Assembly (NCBI GenBank): GCA_026993705.1
Contig: JALWSJ010000256.1
Coordinates: 1-17,058 of the forward strand
Origin: Flavobacteriales bacterium
Lineage (GTDB): Bacteria > Bacteroidota > Bacteroidia > Flavobacteriales_D > Parvicellaceae
Direction of reading: 5' to 3'
Length of the DNA stretch: 17,058 bases
Under the pieces are notes generated by a model, which saw nothing but the letters and a program-made list of their open reading frames with translations, was not told where the DNA came from and searched no databases. Shown here one piece after another: positions 7,294 through 15,346 of the stretch; the first letter of the stretch is position 1, and each line of letters opens with the position of its first letter. Both the position numbers and the translations under genes were made by a program.

Positions 7294-8133
7294 TTAAACA
7301 AAAATCTCGATATTATCGATTAGTCTTACTCCTCCGATTCTAGCCACGGCAAAAGCTCTGTATTTTTTTTCTTTTTCCAATTGTGAAACGGGTAATAAAG
7401 TATCCGATTCGGCAATTGTCAAATATTCAGGTGTCGTATTTTTTTGTAGTTGTTCAAGTCCTTTTTCAACCCACTGAGTTACATCTCCAATCTGTACTTT
7501 ATCTTGCAAGTATTTCAAGGTTTGGTAAATAATCAGAGCTTTTTTCTTATCTTCTTCAGAAAGCAAAGCATTTCTTGAACTCATTGCCAAACCACTCTCT
7601 TCACGCACAATAGGACAACCAACAATTTCCACCTTCATATCTAACTGTTTTGTCATATTTCTAATAATGGTATATTGCTGAAAATCTTTCAATCCAAAAT
7701 AAGCTTTATCGGGGGCCACAATCTCCAACAACAATTTAACCACACGCATCACCCCGTCAAAATGCCCCGGTCTGTTTTTGCCTTCCATTACCTCAGACAA
7801 AACACCTGTTTCAATAGAAAAGGACACTTCATTCTTATACACATCCTCGGCGTTTTCAGGCAAATAAAGAATATCACAATTAACACCCTCCAATAATTCA
7901 ATATCCGCATCAATTGTAACCGGATAATTCTCAAAATCATTACTTTCGTTAAACTGAGTTGGATTGACGAAAATACTGCATACCGTTAAATCCGTATCCG
8001 CTTTAGATGACCGAATCAACGAAAGATGCCCTTCATGTAACGCTCCCATTGTAGGAACAAAACCAACCGATTTATCCTTTGCCCTTAACTGTAAAAAAGA
8101 CTTTAATTCGTCTTGAGTATAAAAAACTTTCAT
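7294..8133 (-). CDS. panC: Pantothenate synthetase
   Basis: PanC joins pantoate and beta-alanine with ATP to give pantothenate in the cytoplasm. From ATG at 8131-8133 it has 279 residues, normal for the family, with VPTMGALHEGHLSLI (26-40, containing the HIGH-type motif HEGH at 33-36), the FVNPTQF block, GLKDFQQ and the KMSKS-type loop as AMSSRN. The frame stays open further upstream to 8283, but those 50 codons translate repeat element R3 and have no family match, so MKVFYTQDEL is the true start. R3 ends 17 nt before this start, so any transcript initiated upstream would carry it. A weak minus-strand TAnnTTTG box (TAGTTTTG, 8366-8373) exists beyond R3, without a clear -33 partner. Confidence 0.96.
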   Translation of the reverse strand: MKVFYTQDELKSFLQLRAKDKSVGFVPTMGALHEGHLSLIRSSKADTDLTVCSIFVNPTQFNESNDFENYPVTIDADIELLEGVNCDILYLPENAEDVYKNEVSFSIETGVLSEVMEGKNRPGHFDGVMRVVKLLLEIVAPDKAYFGLKDFQQYTIIRNMTKQLDMKVEIVGCPIVREESGLAMSSRNALLSEEDKKKALIIYQTLKYLQDKVQIGDVTQWVEKGLEQLQKNTTPEYLTIAESDTLLPVSQLEKEKKYRAFAVARIGGVRLIDNIEIFV

Positions 8134-8150
8134 TTCTAATAAATTATTTA

Positions 8151-8303
8151 TTTGGGCGTTCCCCTCATTTGCAAAAGAAACATATCGCTTAAGCGAAACG
8201 TTTCTTTTGCAAATGAGGGTCGGGCTATCACTACTCACTCTTTTGTGTTGCATAAGTGCAACAACACAAAGGAGTTCAAACACGCCGTTCTATCCCTAAC
8301 ACG
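8151..8303 (-). repeat. Family-1 repeat copy R3 (short form)
   Basis: On the minus strand: GTGTTAGGGATAGAACGGCG, hairpin A (arms 8242-8250 and 8262-8270, loop 11 nt), GAGTAGTGATAGCCCGACC, hairpin B with perfect 20-bp outer arms (8162-8181 and 8200-8219) and inner stem TCGC/GCGA (8185-8188/8193-8196, tetraloop TTAA), and GGGAACGCCCAAA. Hairpin B arms share their outer part with R2 but differ in the inner part, and both strands of the stem change together. It sits in the 5' region of panC. Confidence 0.87.
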
Positions 8304-8382
8304 TTTAATATAAAATAACACAAAAACAACACCCAACCAATACCAAATCAATAGTACAAACCGTGCAAAACTAATTTATTTG

Positions 8383-8414
8383 TTGGAAGTATTCGTTTTT
8401 TTTTTATATTTTTG
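8383..8414 (+). promoter_or_regulatory. Bacteroidota-type promoter for the glgA-like/DUF4270/glmS operon
   Basis: TATTTTTG at 8407-8414 matches the -7 box TAnnTTTG; TTG at 8383-8385 is a fitting -33 element with a 21-nt spacer. Transcription would start near 8420, giving a leader of about 20 nt to the ATG at 8441. Confidence 0.55.
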
Positions 8415-8440
8415 TATTCTATTAATCAAAAAGATATTTT

Positions 8441-9268
8441 ATGTCGAAGAAAAAAGTATTGTACATTACACAAGAAATATTTCCGTTTTTTCCGGAAGAA
8501 GGTATAGCTACAGCAGTAAGAAGGTTAGCACAAGGTGTACAAGAAGAAGATAAAGAAATTCGAGTTTTTATGCCTCGCTTTGGCGTAGTAAATGAAAGAA
8601 GACATCAACTCCACGAAGTAATCCGTCTTTCAGGAATGAACTTAATCATTAACGACTCAGATCATCCTTTGATTATAAAAGTAGCCTCAATTCCTAAGGC
8701 AAAAATGCAAGTGTACTTTATCGACAACGACGAATATTTCAAAAGAAAAAGCGTTTGTGCAAATGATGATGGTGAGTTCTACGAAGACAATGACGAACGA
8801 GCTATCTTTTTCTGTAAAGGCGTGGTAGAAACCGTTAAAAAACTGGGGTGGAAACCCGATATCGTACATTGTCATGGTTGGATGGCCGGGTTTATGCCAC
8901 TATACTTAAAGAAAAAACACGATAAAGACCCTCATTTTGAAAACGTAAAAATCGTTTATTCAACCTATAATCAATGTGAAAATCAAACATTCAGAGATGC
9001 AATCATTGATAAATTAAAATTCGACGACTTTTCAGATGAAGATTTGGACGTGTTAAAAGAACCAACCATTGAAAACTTAGATAAGTTAGCTATCAAATGG
9101 GCTGACGGTGTAGTTATCGGAAGTGAAACAATAAATGAGAATTTGGAAAGTTATATCAAAGAATCAGGGAAACCTGTACTGGAATATCAAAACGAAGAAA
9201 CAATAATTAACGCTCATCAAGATTTTTATAACAACATACTCGAAAATGATGAAATTTTGGCTAGCTGA
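8441..9268 (+). CDS. Short glycogen/starch-synthase-like protein (GT5 N-terminal domain only)
   Basis: The 275-residue product resembles the N-terminal Rossmann half of GT5 glycogen/starch synthases: MSKKKVLYITQEIFPFF at the start, a PRFG segment (45-48), and DIVHCHGWMAGFMPLYLKKK (140-159) corresponding to the usual HCHDW region. Full GlgA is about 470-490 residues; the C-terminal nucleotide-sugar-binding half is absent. The ADP-glucose-binding KxGGL motif near the N-terminus is replaced by EEGIATAVRRL (20-30). It is therefore unlikely to be a working glycogen synthase. The same short form beside a DUF4270 lipoprotein gene and glmS is common in Flavobacteriia, so it is a conserved gene of unknown role and not a fresh truncation. 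Its stop overlaps the next gene by 23 nt. Confidence 0.85.
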   Translation: MSKKKVLYITQEIFPFFPEEGIATAVRRLAQGVQEEDKEIRVFMPRFGVVNERRHQLHEVIRLSGMNLIINDSDHPLIIKVASIPKAKMQVYFIDNDEYFKRKSVCANDDGEFYEDNDERAIFFCKGVVETVKKLGWKPDIVHCHGWMAGFMPLYLKKKHDKDPHFENVKIVYSTYNQCENQTFRDAIIDKLKFDDFSDEDLDVLKEPTIENLDKLAIKWADGVVIGSETINENLESYIKESGKPVLEYQNEETIINAHQDFYNNILENDEILAS

Positions 9269-10595
9269 TAGCTCTCTATTCTTAACCGCTTTTATCTTTA
9301 CTTTTTTTTTATTCGGATGTAAAAAAAAGTCAGACAATTTAGGACTTTCCATACAACCGCAAGGCGATCAGTTAAATATAGTTGTTTCAGACTCTACGAA
9401 AATAATTTCGTATTGTAAAAAAGGAGATTCTATTCGTACCGATGAGCTGTCAGGAGATAACTTGTTAGGCTCTTATGTTGACCCTTATTTTGGAAAAGTA
9501 GAATCTTCAATATTTGCACAAGTAAGACTATCATCTTCTATTAATTTTATTCCTTCGGGCGGAAGTCTTGCAGATTTAGAAGTAGATTCGGCTGTATTGT
9601 ATTTGAAATTAAGCGACGCTTACGGAAATTTAACACCACAAACATTTGAAGTCTATCAACTGAACGAACAAATGTATTTGGATAGCACCTACTATTCAAC
9701 CTCAACATTAGATTCCTTACCAAGTTCACTTGTGAAAACAGGGGAAGAAGTTATCACTCCAAATTTATCACCCGGCACAGTCGGAGGAACCGTAGTTGAC
9801 GCTGCTATTCTATCTATTCCTTTGGATGTAAATACTTTTGCTTGGAACATAATCAACCAATCAGGAACAAGTGTACTACAAGGAAACGACGGTTCCGGTG
9901 AATTTGTAGAATGGTTTAAAGGGTTACTAATTAAAACAAATAACAATGGTCAAAACGTTAACGAAGGAGCTATACTGTATGCTGACTTGTTGAATGAAAA
10001 TTCTAAAATTGTTATTTACTACAGGAATACAGTACTACAAGACACGATGAAGTTTGATTTAAACTTCAATACGCAATCGGCACGATTTCATAGAATACAT
10101 CTAGATAATACAGGGTTTTATGTAGGTAATGAAATAGCGGATTCTACATTGGGGCAAGATTTGTTTTTTACGCAAACTATGGGTGGGGTAAAAGGAAAAA
10201 TATATTTTCCAAACTTATTAGAATATGTAAAAGATAAGCAGGTTATAGTTAACAAAGCAGAATTGATTTTGCCTATTCAATATTTTCCCTCAGACAAATA
10301 CTTTCCTGCCGGACAACTATTCCTTACCCGAATAAATGAAGAAGGAAAAGAGGTGTTTATTGATGACTTTGCATCTACCTTGGGAATGGGAGGTATCTAT
10401 GATGTAGATAACAATCAGTATATTTTTAATGTAACGCGATATGTTAACAAAGTTTTTGCCGGAGAATACCCTAATAAACCTTTATCTATTTTGGCAAATA
10501 AAAGCGGAATTACGGCAAATAGGGTTATTTTTAACGGTCAAGAGACTGCGTTAAAAGACAAGCCAAAATTAAAACTTACTTTTACAAAATACTAA
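9246..10595 (+). CDS. DUF4270 lipoprotein
   Basis: This 449-residue protein has an N-terminal hydrophobic stretch (10-24) and lipobox LFGC (Cys25), followed by KKKSDNLGLSIQPQGDQLN. The DNLG..IQP..D.L opening and the GSYVDPYFGKVESSIFAQV segment are characteristic of DUF4270, a Bacteroidota-specific family of surface or periplasmic lipoproteins with a beta-rich body and no known activity. Two adjacent ATGs (9246 and 9249) are possible starts; both lie inside the upstream gene, giving a 20-23 nt overlap in another frame. The glmS start follows 10 nt after its stop. Position between the glgA-like gene and glmS suggests an envelope or glycan-related role, which is inference from context only. Confidence 0.87.
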   Translation: MMKFWLADSSLFLTAFIFTFFLFGCKKKSDNLGLSIQPQGDQLNIVVSDSTKIISYCKKGDSIRTDELSGDNLLGSYVDPYFGKVESSIFAQVRLSSSINFIPSGGSLADLEVDSAVLYLKLSDAYGNLTPQTFEVYQLNEQMYLDSTYYSTSTLDSLPSSLVKTGEEVITPNLSPGTVGGTVVDAAILSIPLDVNTFAWNIINQSGTSVLQGNDGSGEFVEWFKGLLIKTNNNGQNVNEGAILYADLLNENSKIVIYYRNTVLQDTMKFDLNFNTQSARFHRIHLDNTGFYVGNEIADSTLGQDLFFTQTMGGVKGKIYFPNLLEYVKDKQVIVNKAELILPIQYFPSDKYFPAGQLFLTRINEEGKEVFIDDFASTLGMGGIYDVDNNQYIFNVTRYVNKVFAGEYPNKPLSILANKSGITANRVIFNGQETALKDKPKLKLTFTKY

Positions 10596-10605
10596 GAAAA
10601 ATTTT

Positions 10606-12447
10606 ATGTGTGGAATTGTAGCGTATATAGGAGAAAAAGAAGCTTTTCCTATTGTATTAAAAGGACTAAAACGATTAGAATATAGAGGTTACGATAGTGC
10701 AGGAATTGCGGTAAACAACGGCGAGGAACTTAACGTGTATAAAAAACAAGGAAAAGTTGTAGAATTAGAGAACTTTGCCAAAGACAAAGACACGAGTGGC
10801 GGTACTGCAATAGGACATACAAGATGGGCAACTCACGGAAAACCAAATGATGAAAATGCACACCCTCATACATCTGACAATGAAAAATATGCTATTGTTC
10901 ACAATGGAATTATTGAAAATTACGCTGTATTAAAAGAAGAGTTGATACAAAGAGGACATGTTTTTAAAAGTGAAACAGATACCGAGGTTTTAATTCATTT
11001 GATTAGTGATATTATAGAAAAACAACAATGCGATTTGTTTGAAGCAACAAGGCAAGCCTTAAATGAAGTGATAGGAGCGTATGCCATTGTTGTAATTTCA
11101 AAAGACAATCCAAACGAAATAATTGCGGCTAAAAAGAGTAGTCCTTTGGTAATTGGGATAGGAAAAGATGATTTTTATATTGGTTCGGATGCTACCCCCA
11201 TTGTAGAATACACCAAAAATGTTGTTTATCTGGAAGATGGAGAAATTGCACGTTTAAGTTTAGATTCGGGACTTACTTTAAAAACGATTCAGAACGAAAC
11301 AAAAACTCCGTATATTCAAGAATTGGAAATGAAAATTGAAGCCTTAGAAAAAGGCGGATACAATCATTTTATGCAAAAAGAAATATTTGAACAACCTCGA
11401 AGTATCAGAGATTGCATGAGAGGACGTTTAATGCTGAATGAAAATTATATTTCATTAGGAGGAATAGAAGCCTATCAAGATAAGATTTTTGCTGCAAAAA
11501 GATTAATCATTATTGCATGCGGAACATCGTGGCATGCAGGGATTGTAGGTGAATATCTATTGGAAGAGCTATCAAGAATACCTGTTGAGGTTGAATATGC
11601 ATCGGAATTTAGATACAGAAACCCGATTATTGATGAAGATGATGTGGTAATTGCTATTTCCCAATCAGGAGAAACTGCTGATACATTGGCAGCGATAGAA
11701 CTAGCGAAATCAAAAGGAGCTACAATAATTGGTATTTGCAATGTAGTAAACAGTACCATTGCCAGAGCTACCGATTGTGGTGCTTATACGCATGCGGGAC
11801 CGGAAATAGGGGTGGCTTCTACTAAGGCTTTCACGGGACAAGTTACCGTATTAACGCTTATTTCTCTTCTTTTCGGTAAAAACAATGGAGAAATTGACCC
11901 TGCTCGTTTTTCTCGTTTAATGATTGAAATGAATGCCATTCCTGAAAAGGTAGAAGAAGTGCTAAAATCGGATAGTTATATAAAAGAAATTGCAGAAATA
12001 TATAAAGACTCACACAATGCTCTTTTCTTGGGTAGAGGAATTAACTTTCCGGTAGCTTTGGAAGGTGCGTTAAAACTAAAAGAAATTTCTTATATACACG
12101 CTGAAGGCTATCCTGCAGCAGAGATGAAACACGGACCTATTGCTCTTATCGATGAGGAAATGCCTGTGTTTGTAATTGCTACGCAAGATGCTAGTTATGA
12201 AAAGGTAGTAAGTAATATTCAGGAAGTTAAAGCAAGAAAAGGAAAAGTAATTGCCATTGTAACAAAAGGAGACAAAGATGTCCGAAAAATTGCCGACCAC
12301 GTTATTGAAATACCACGAACCGATGATATGTTAGTTCCTCTATTAGCAACAATTCCTTTGCAATTGTTGAGTTACCATGTTTCGGTAATGAGAGGCTGTA
12401 ATGTAGATCAACCTCGAAATTTAGCGAAATCGGTTACGGTAGAATAG
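10606..12447 (+). CDS. glmS: Glutamine-fructose-6-phosphate aminotransferase (isomerizing)
   Basis: GlmS makes glucosamine-6-phosphate from fructose-6-phosphate and glutamine, the entry step to UDP-GlcNAc for peptidoglycan and lipid A. The 613 residues match the usual length. The class-II amidotransferase domain starts with the catalytic Cys2 (MCGIVAYIG), includes RWATHG (73-78) and HNGIIENY (99-106). Two SIS domains follow, with CGTSWHAG (305-312), SQSGETADT (352-360), the STKAFT stretch and the C-terminal NLAKSVTVE tail that closes the sugar site. It is the last gene of the plus-strand operon. No glmS-ribozyme-like structure is expected or seen in the 10-nt gap before it. Confidence 0.97.
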   Translation: MCGIVAYIGEKEAFPIVLKGLKRLEYRGYDSAGIAVNNGEELNVYKKQGKVVELENFAKDKDTSGGTAIGHTRWATHGKPNDENAHPHTSDNEKYAIVHNGIIENYAVLKEELIQRGHVFKSETDTEVLIHLISDIIEKQQCDLFEATRQALNEVIGAYAIVVISKDNPNEIIAAKKSSPLVIGIGKDDFYIGSDATPIVEYTKNVVYLEDGEIARLSLDSGLTLKTIQNETKTPYIQELEMKIEALEKGGYNHFMQKEIFEQPRSIRDCMRGRLMLNENYISLGGIEAYQDKIFAAKRLIIIACGTSWHAGIVGEYLLEELSRIPVEVEYASEFRYRNPIIDEDDVVIAISQSGETADTLAAIELAKSKGATIIGICNVVNSTIARATDCGAYTHAGPEIGVASTKAFTGQVTVLTLISLLFGKNNGEIDPARFSRLMIEMNAIPEKVEEVLKSDSYIKEIAEIYKDSHNALFLGRGINFPVALEGALKLKEISYIHAEGYPAAEMKHGPIALIDEEMPVFVIATQDASYEKVVSNIQEVKARKGKVIAIVTKGDKDVRKIADHVIEIPRTDDMLVPLLATIPLQLLSYHVSVMRGCNVDQPRNLAKSVTVE

Positions 12448-12496
12448 ATAGGTAATCCTACAGCCTATATATTCCATTGTTTGAGAAAGATAAATT

Positions 12497-12710
12497 CTGT
12501 TTTCTTTTTACTCATTCTGCTCGCATTAGGGATTGTTAAGCGACTGTGAAAAACAGTTGAGTTTTTGAGCTAACGTAAAAATATTGGCGATTTAACATCA
12601 TTTGATTATCAATGTTAATTTTTACGTTAGTTGGAATTCCTAATGCAAAATAAAAGTAAGCATAAAAAGCGATTTTGTCTCCCTTATACTTCTTCATGTT
12701 TTATTTCCAT
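12497..12710 (+). repeat. Family-2 repeat copy B
   Basis: Termini GCATTAGGGATT (12523-12534) and AATTCCTAATGC (12635-12646) pair at 11 of 12 positions. Inner pair TAACGTAAAAAT (12571-12582) / ATTTTTACGTTA (12618-12629) is perfect and identical to copy A. The 35-nt interior differs from copy A but again contains a hairpin (TAACAT 12593-12598 / ATGTTA 12612-12617). The ACTGT-GAAAA-ACAGT hairpin (12543-12557) and the following TTGAGTTTTTGAGC are identical to copy A. A tail with the complement of GAAGAAGTATAA is at 12684-12695. Located 50 nt downstream of glmS. Confidence 0.8.
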
Positions 12711-13065
12711 ATCGGGTGCTAAATATCTTTAAGTTAATAATAATACCTATTTTATCCGGTAAAATTACGGAGTTAGACTCAATAAGATATAATTATCATC
12801 TCATGATTGTTCTAATAGCATTTCTTTACTTCTGTACTTTTAAAAAAGAATAAGTGTTGTTCAAATTTTGTCTTTATTTAGCCAATATTTTTTAATGGGT
12901 ATAATCACTATTTAAGCCTACAGTCTTTTTGTTTATAAGTCTATCTTTTGGAGAAAAACTTTATAAAGCTCTTTTCAATGTTAAAATGGTATGAAACTAA
13001 GTTCAAAAAGCATCCAGCTTTTGGTTTAATTTTTAGTTGCATATAGACAAGTTTAAAATATAACG
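12711..13065. other. Gene-free spacer before pyrR
   Basis: I find no convincing gene here. The one longer minus-strand frame across 12941-13192 has no recognisable protein features and runs into pyrR. A short inverted repeat AAAAGC-ATCCA-GCTTTT lies at 13006-13022. The rest is AT-rich sequence with no tRNA-like or other repeat that I can see. Confidence 0.5.
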
Positions 13066-13073
13066 TACATTTG
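13066..13073 (+). promoter_or_regulatory. Candidate -7 box for the pyrR operon
   Basis: TACATTTG matches TAnnTTTG exactly, 70 nt before the pyrR ATG. No good -33 TTG lies at the usual distance: the nearest, in TTAGTTGC, is about 26 nt upstream. This lowers confidence. Confidence 0.4.
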
Positions 13074-13125
13074 TAAACGTTGTAGTAAAGGTAAAGAAGA
13101 TGATACACATCAAAGTTACCGTTTA
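13074..13125 (+). promoter_or_regulatory. Possible structured leader of pyrR
   Basis: Just after the candidate promoter, three nested complementary pairs occur: TAAAC (13074-13078)/GTTTA (13121-13125), GGTAA (13090-13094)/TTACC (13116-13120), and GATG (13099-13102)/CATC (13108-13111). The middle and outer right arms are contiguous. The left side has an 11-nt bulge. The consensus PyrR-binding loop known from Bacillus is not seen, so this is only a candidate leader structure for a PyrR-controlled operon. Confidence 0.3.
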
Positions 13126-13142
13126 AACATATAAAAAAGCAT

Positions 13143-13691
13143 ATGCAACCCACAACTATTCTCAATTCCGAACAATTTGAACTGACCATCAACCGGCTTT
13201 GTTTCCAATTGATTGAAAACCATAAAGATTTTCAAAATTCAGCAATAATAGGGCTTCAACCACGCGGAATATACCTAGCCAATAGGTTGCAACAAAAACT
13301 AAAATCCATAACCGGCATTTCTCCTCAAACAGGAGCGTTAGACATTACCTTTTATAGAGATGATTTCGGTAGAAAAGAACAACCATTAATACCAAGCGTT
13401 ACCAACCTCGACTTTTCGATAGAGGGAAAAAAGATAATACTAGTGGACGATGTGCTTTACACCGGAAGAACGGTGCGAGCAGGTATGGAAGCCGCCTTAG
13501 GTTTCGGTCGCCCGTCCAAAATAGAACTTATGGTTTTTATCGACAGAAGATTTAGCCGTCATTTACCTATCGCACCCGATTATATAGGAAAATCCATAGA
13601 TTCTTTAGCTACCGAACGTGTAGAAGTAAAGTGGAAAGAAACCGATACAGAAGATACCGTTATTTTATACAATACTCATGAAAAATCTTAG
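13143..13691 (+). CDS. pyrR: PyrR, pyrimidine operon regulator / uracil phosphoribosyltransferase
   Basis: PyrR proteins carry a type-I phosphoribosyltransferase fold; in Bacillus they bind leader RNA of pyr genes in response to UMP and also have uracil phosphoribosyltransferase activity. The 182 residues contain GLQPRGIYLANRL (37-49), the DITFYRDD block (67-74) and the PRPP-binding signature IILVDDVLYTGRTVRAG (98-114). Length agrees with the family. It overlaps the start of pyrB by 14 nt (13678-13691), so the two are coupled. Whether it regulates by RNA binding in Bacteroidota is not established to my knowledge; the leader at 13074-13125 is the obvious candidate target. Confidence 0.94.
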   Translation: MQPTTILNSEQFELTINRLCFQLIENHKDFQNSAIIGLQPRGIYLANRLQQKLKSITGISPQTGALDITFYRDDFGRKEQPLIPSVTNLDFSIEGKKIILVDDVLYTGRTVRAGMEAALGFGRPSKIELMVFIDRRFSRHLPIAPDYIGKSIDSLATERVEVKWKETDTEDTVILYNTHEKS

Positions 13692-14610
13692 TGTAAATCA
13701 CCTGCTCGGTATTAAGCAACTTACCGAAAACGATATTCAATTGATTTTTGAAACGGCAGACAGTTTTAAAAAAATCATCAATCGTCCCATTAAGAAAGTG
13801 CCGACATTAAGAGATATAACCATAGCAAATCTCTTTTTTGAAAATTCAACTCGAACACGCCTTTCTTTTGAGTTGGCAGAAAAACGTTTGTCTGCTGATG
13901 TTGTCAATTTTTCTGCTGCATCAAGTAGTGTAAAAAAAGGAGAAACACTTATCGACACGGTTAATAATATTTTGGCCATGAAAGTCGATATGGTGGTGAT
14001 GCGTCATCCCAATCCGGGAGCACATGTTTTTCTATCCAAGCATATTGATGCTACCATCATCAATGCCGGTGACGGTACACATGAACACCCGACACAAGCC
14101 TTGCTTGACAGTTACTCTATTCGCGAGAAATTAGGCGACGTAACCGGAAAAAAAGTGGTAATTGTCGGAGATATAAAACACTCACGGGTAGCACTGTCAA
14201 ACATTTATGCTTTACAAAAACAAGGTGCCGAAATTATGGTTTGCGGTCCTGCAACCTTAATTCCAAAATACATAGAAAAATTAGATGTAAAAGTAGAGTA
14301 TAATTTGAAAAAAGCTCTGAATTGGTGCGATGTAGCAAATATGCTACGCATACAACTCGAACGACAAGATATAAAATATTTCCCTACACAACGAGAATAT
14401 GTGTTACAATATGGATTGACCAAAGAAATATTAGACAAATTGAATAAAGAAATTGTTGTTATGCACCCTGGTCCTATTAATAGAGGGGTTGAAATCACAA
14501 GCGAGGTAGCCGACTCCAAACAATCGATTATCTTAAATCAGGTTGAAAACGGTGTAGCCGTACGAATGGCTGTAATTTATTTGTTGGCATCTAAAATAAA
14601 ACGATATTAA
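13678..14610 (+). CDS. pyrB: Aspartate carbamoyltransferase catalytic subunit
   Basis: PyrB condenses carbamoyl phosphate and aspartate, the committed step of pyrimidine synthesis. The 310-residue protein has the carbamoyl-phosphate signature FFENSTRTRLSFE (53-65, with STRTR 57-61), SVKKGETLIDT (84-94), MRHPNPGAH (108-116), the HEHPTQALLD motif (135-144) and the C-terminal MHPGPINRGVE. These separate it from ornithine carbamoyltransferase. No regulatory pyrI follows, consistent with PyrR-associated, unregulated-subunit ATCases. The SDR gene begins 3 nt after its stop. Confidence 0.96.
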   Translation: MKNLSVNHLLGIKQLTENDIQLIFETADSFKKIINRPIKKVPTLRDITIANLFFENSTRTRLSFELAEKRLSADVVNFSAASSSVKKGETLIDTVNNILAMKVDMVVMRHPNPGAHVFLSKHIDATIINAGDGTHEHPTQALLDSYSIREKLGDVTGKKVVIVGDIKHSRVALSNIYALQKQGAEIMVCGPATLIPKYIEKLDVKVEYNLKKALNWCDVANMLRIQLERQDIKYFPTQREYVLQYGLTKEILDKLNKEIVVMHPGPINRGVEITSEVADSKQSIILNQVENGVAVRMAVIYLLASKIKRY

Positions 14611-14613
14611 ATT

Positions 14614-15279
14614 ATGAATATAGTCATTACCGGAGCTTCTCGCGGAATAGGTTTTGAAACAGCCAAGTTACTAGCAAAAGAACATAAAGTATTTTGTTTA
14701 TCTAGGAATACAAATCCGTTGGTCAACTTAAATAACGATAATATTATTCCCATTTCTTTCGATTTAGAAACGTTTGACATTTCAATTTTGGATACCTATT
14801 TCAATTCTATAGATAAAATTGATAGGATAATCAATAATGCCGGATTGTTAATTAACAAACCGCTGGAAGAACTATCACAAGATGATTTACAACGGATGTA
14901 TCGTGTAAATACCATTGCCCCTCATTTATTGGTACAGTATTTTTTGCCGAAAATAAGCGACGGACATATTGTAAATATTAGCAGTATGGGAGGAGTACAA
15001 GGTACAGCAAAATTTCCGGGACTAAGTGGGTACAGCTCTTCAAAAGGAGCAGTAACGATTCTCACAGAATGTTTGGCAGAGGAGTTAAAAGAACAAAACA
15101 TTACTGTAAATGCTTTAGCTTTAGGAGCAGTTCAAACCGAAATGCTTTCAGAAGCTTTTCCCGGTTATAAAGCACCGCTAACAGCACAAGAAATGGCAGA
15201 ATACATCGCTGATTTCACTTTAAAGGGGCAAAAATATTTTAACGGAAAAATACTGAATGTAGCATTGAGTACACCTTAA
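14614..15279 (+). CDS. Short-chain dehydrogenase/reductase
   Basis: The 221-residue protein is a classical SDR: nucleotide-binding TGASRGIG (6-13), NNAG (74-77), catalytic Ser near NISSMGG (121-127) and the Tyr-Lys pair YSSSK (140-144), followed by the NALALGAVQTEM segment. Substrate cannot be deduced. The chain is slightly shorter than the common 240-250 residues, mainly in the loop after the catalytic site. It directly follows pyrB (3-nt gap) and precedes the membrane glycosyltransferase, so it shares the pyr transcript; a functional connection is not evident. Confidence 0.9.
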   Translation: MNIVITGASRGIGFETAKLLAKEHKVFCLSRNTNPLVNLNNDNIIPISFDLETFDISILDTYFNSIDKIDRIINNAGLLINKPLEELSQDDLQRMYRVNTIAPHLLVQYFLPKISDGHIVNISSMGGVQGTAKFPGLSGYSSSKGAVTILTECLAEELKEQNITVNALALGAVQTEMLSEAFPGYKAPLTAQEMAEYIADFTLKGQKYFNGKILNVALSTP

Positions 15280-15346
15280 TTTATTTTATAGTGTTAAAAA
15301 AGGATTTCCCTCATTATATTTAGTCTTATTTGCTCTGTCCTATTTT

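Noticed and set aside
8134..8283. N-terminal extension of PanC
   Set aside because: These 50 codons translate repeat R3; the PanC family starts at MKVFYTQDEL and the normal length is reached from 8133.
8366..8373. TAGTTTTG on the minus strand as a firm panC promoter
   Set aside because: It fits TAnnTTTG but no -33 TTG lies at the right distance, so it is mentioned only as weak evidence under panC.
11475..11759. Antisense ORF inside glmS
   Set aside because: Shadow frame opposite a strongly recognised enzyme; no independent features.
12448..12475. Weak inverted repeat after glmS as terminator
   Set aside because: Only about five base pairs around a ten-base loop and no T-run.
12941..13192. 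Minus-strand 83-codon ORF
   Set aside because: It overlaps the pyrR start, has no domain or signal feature and lies over the pyrR promoter and leader.
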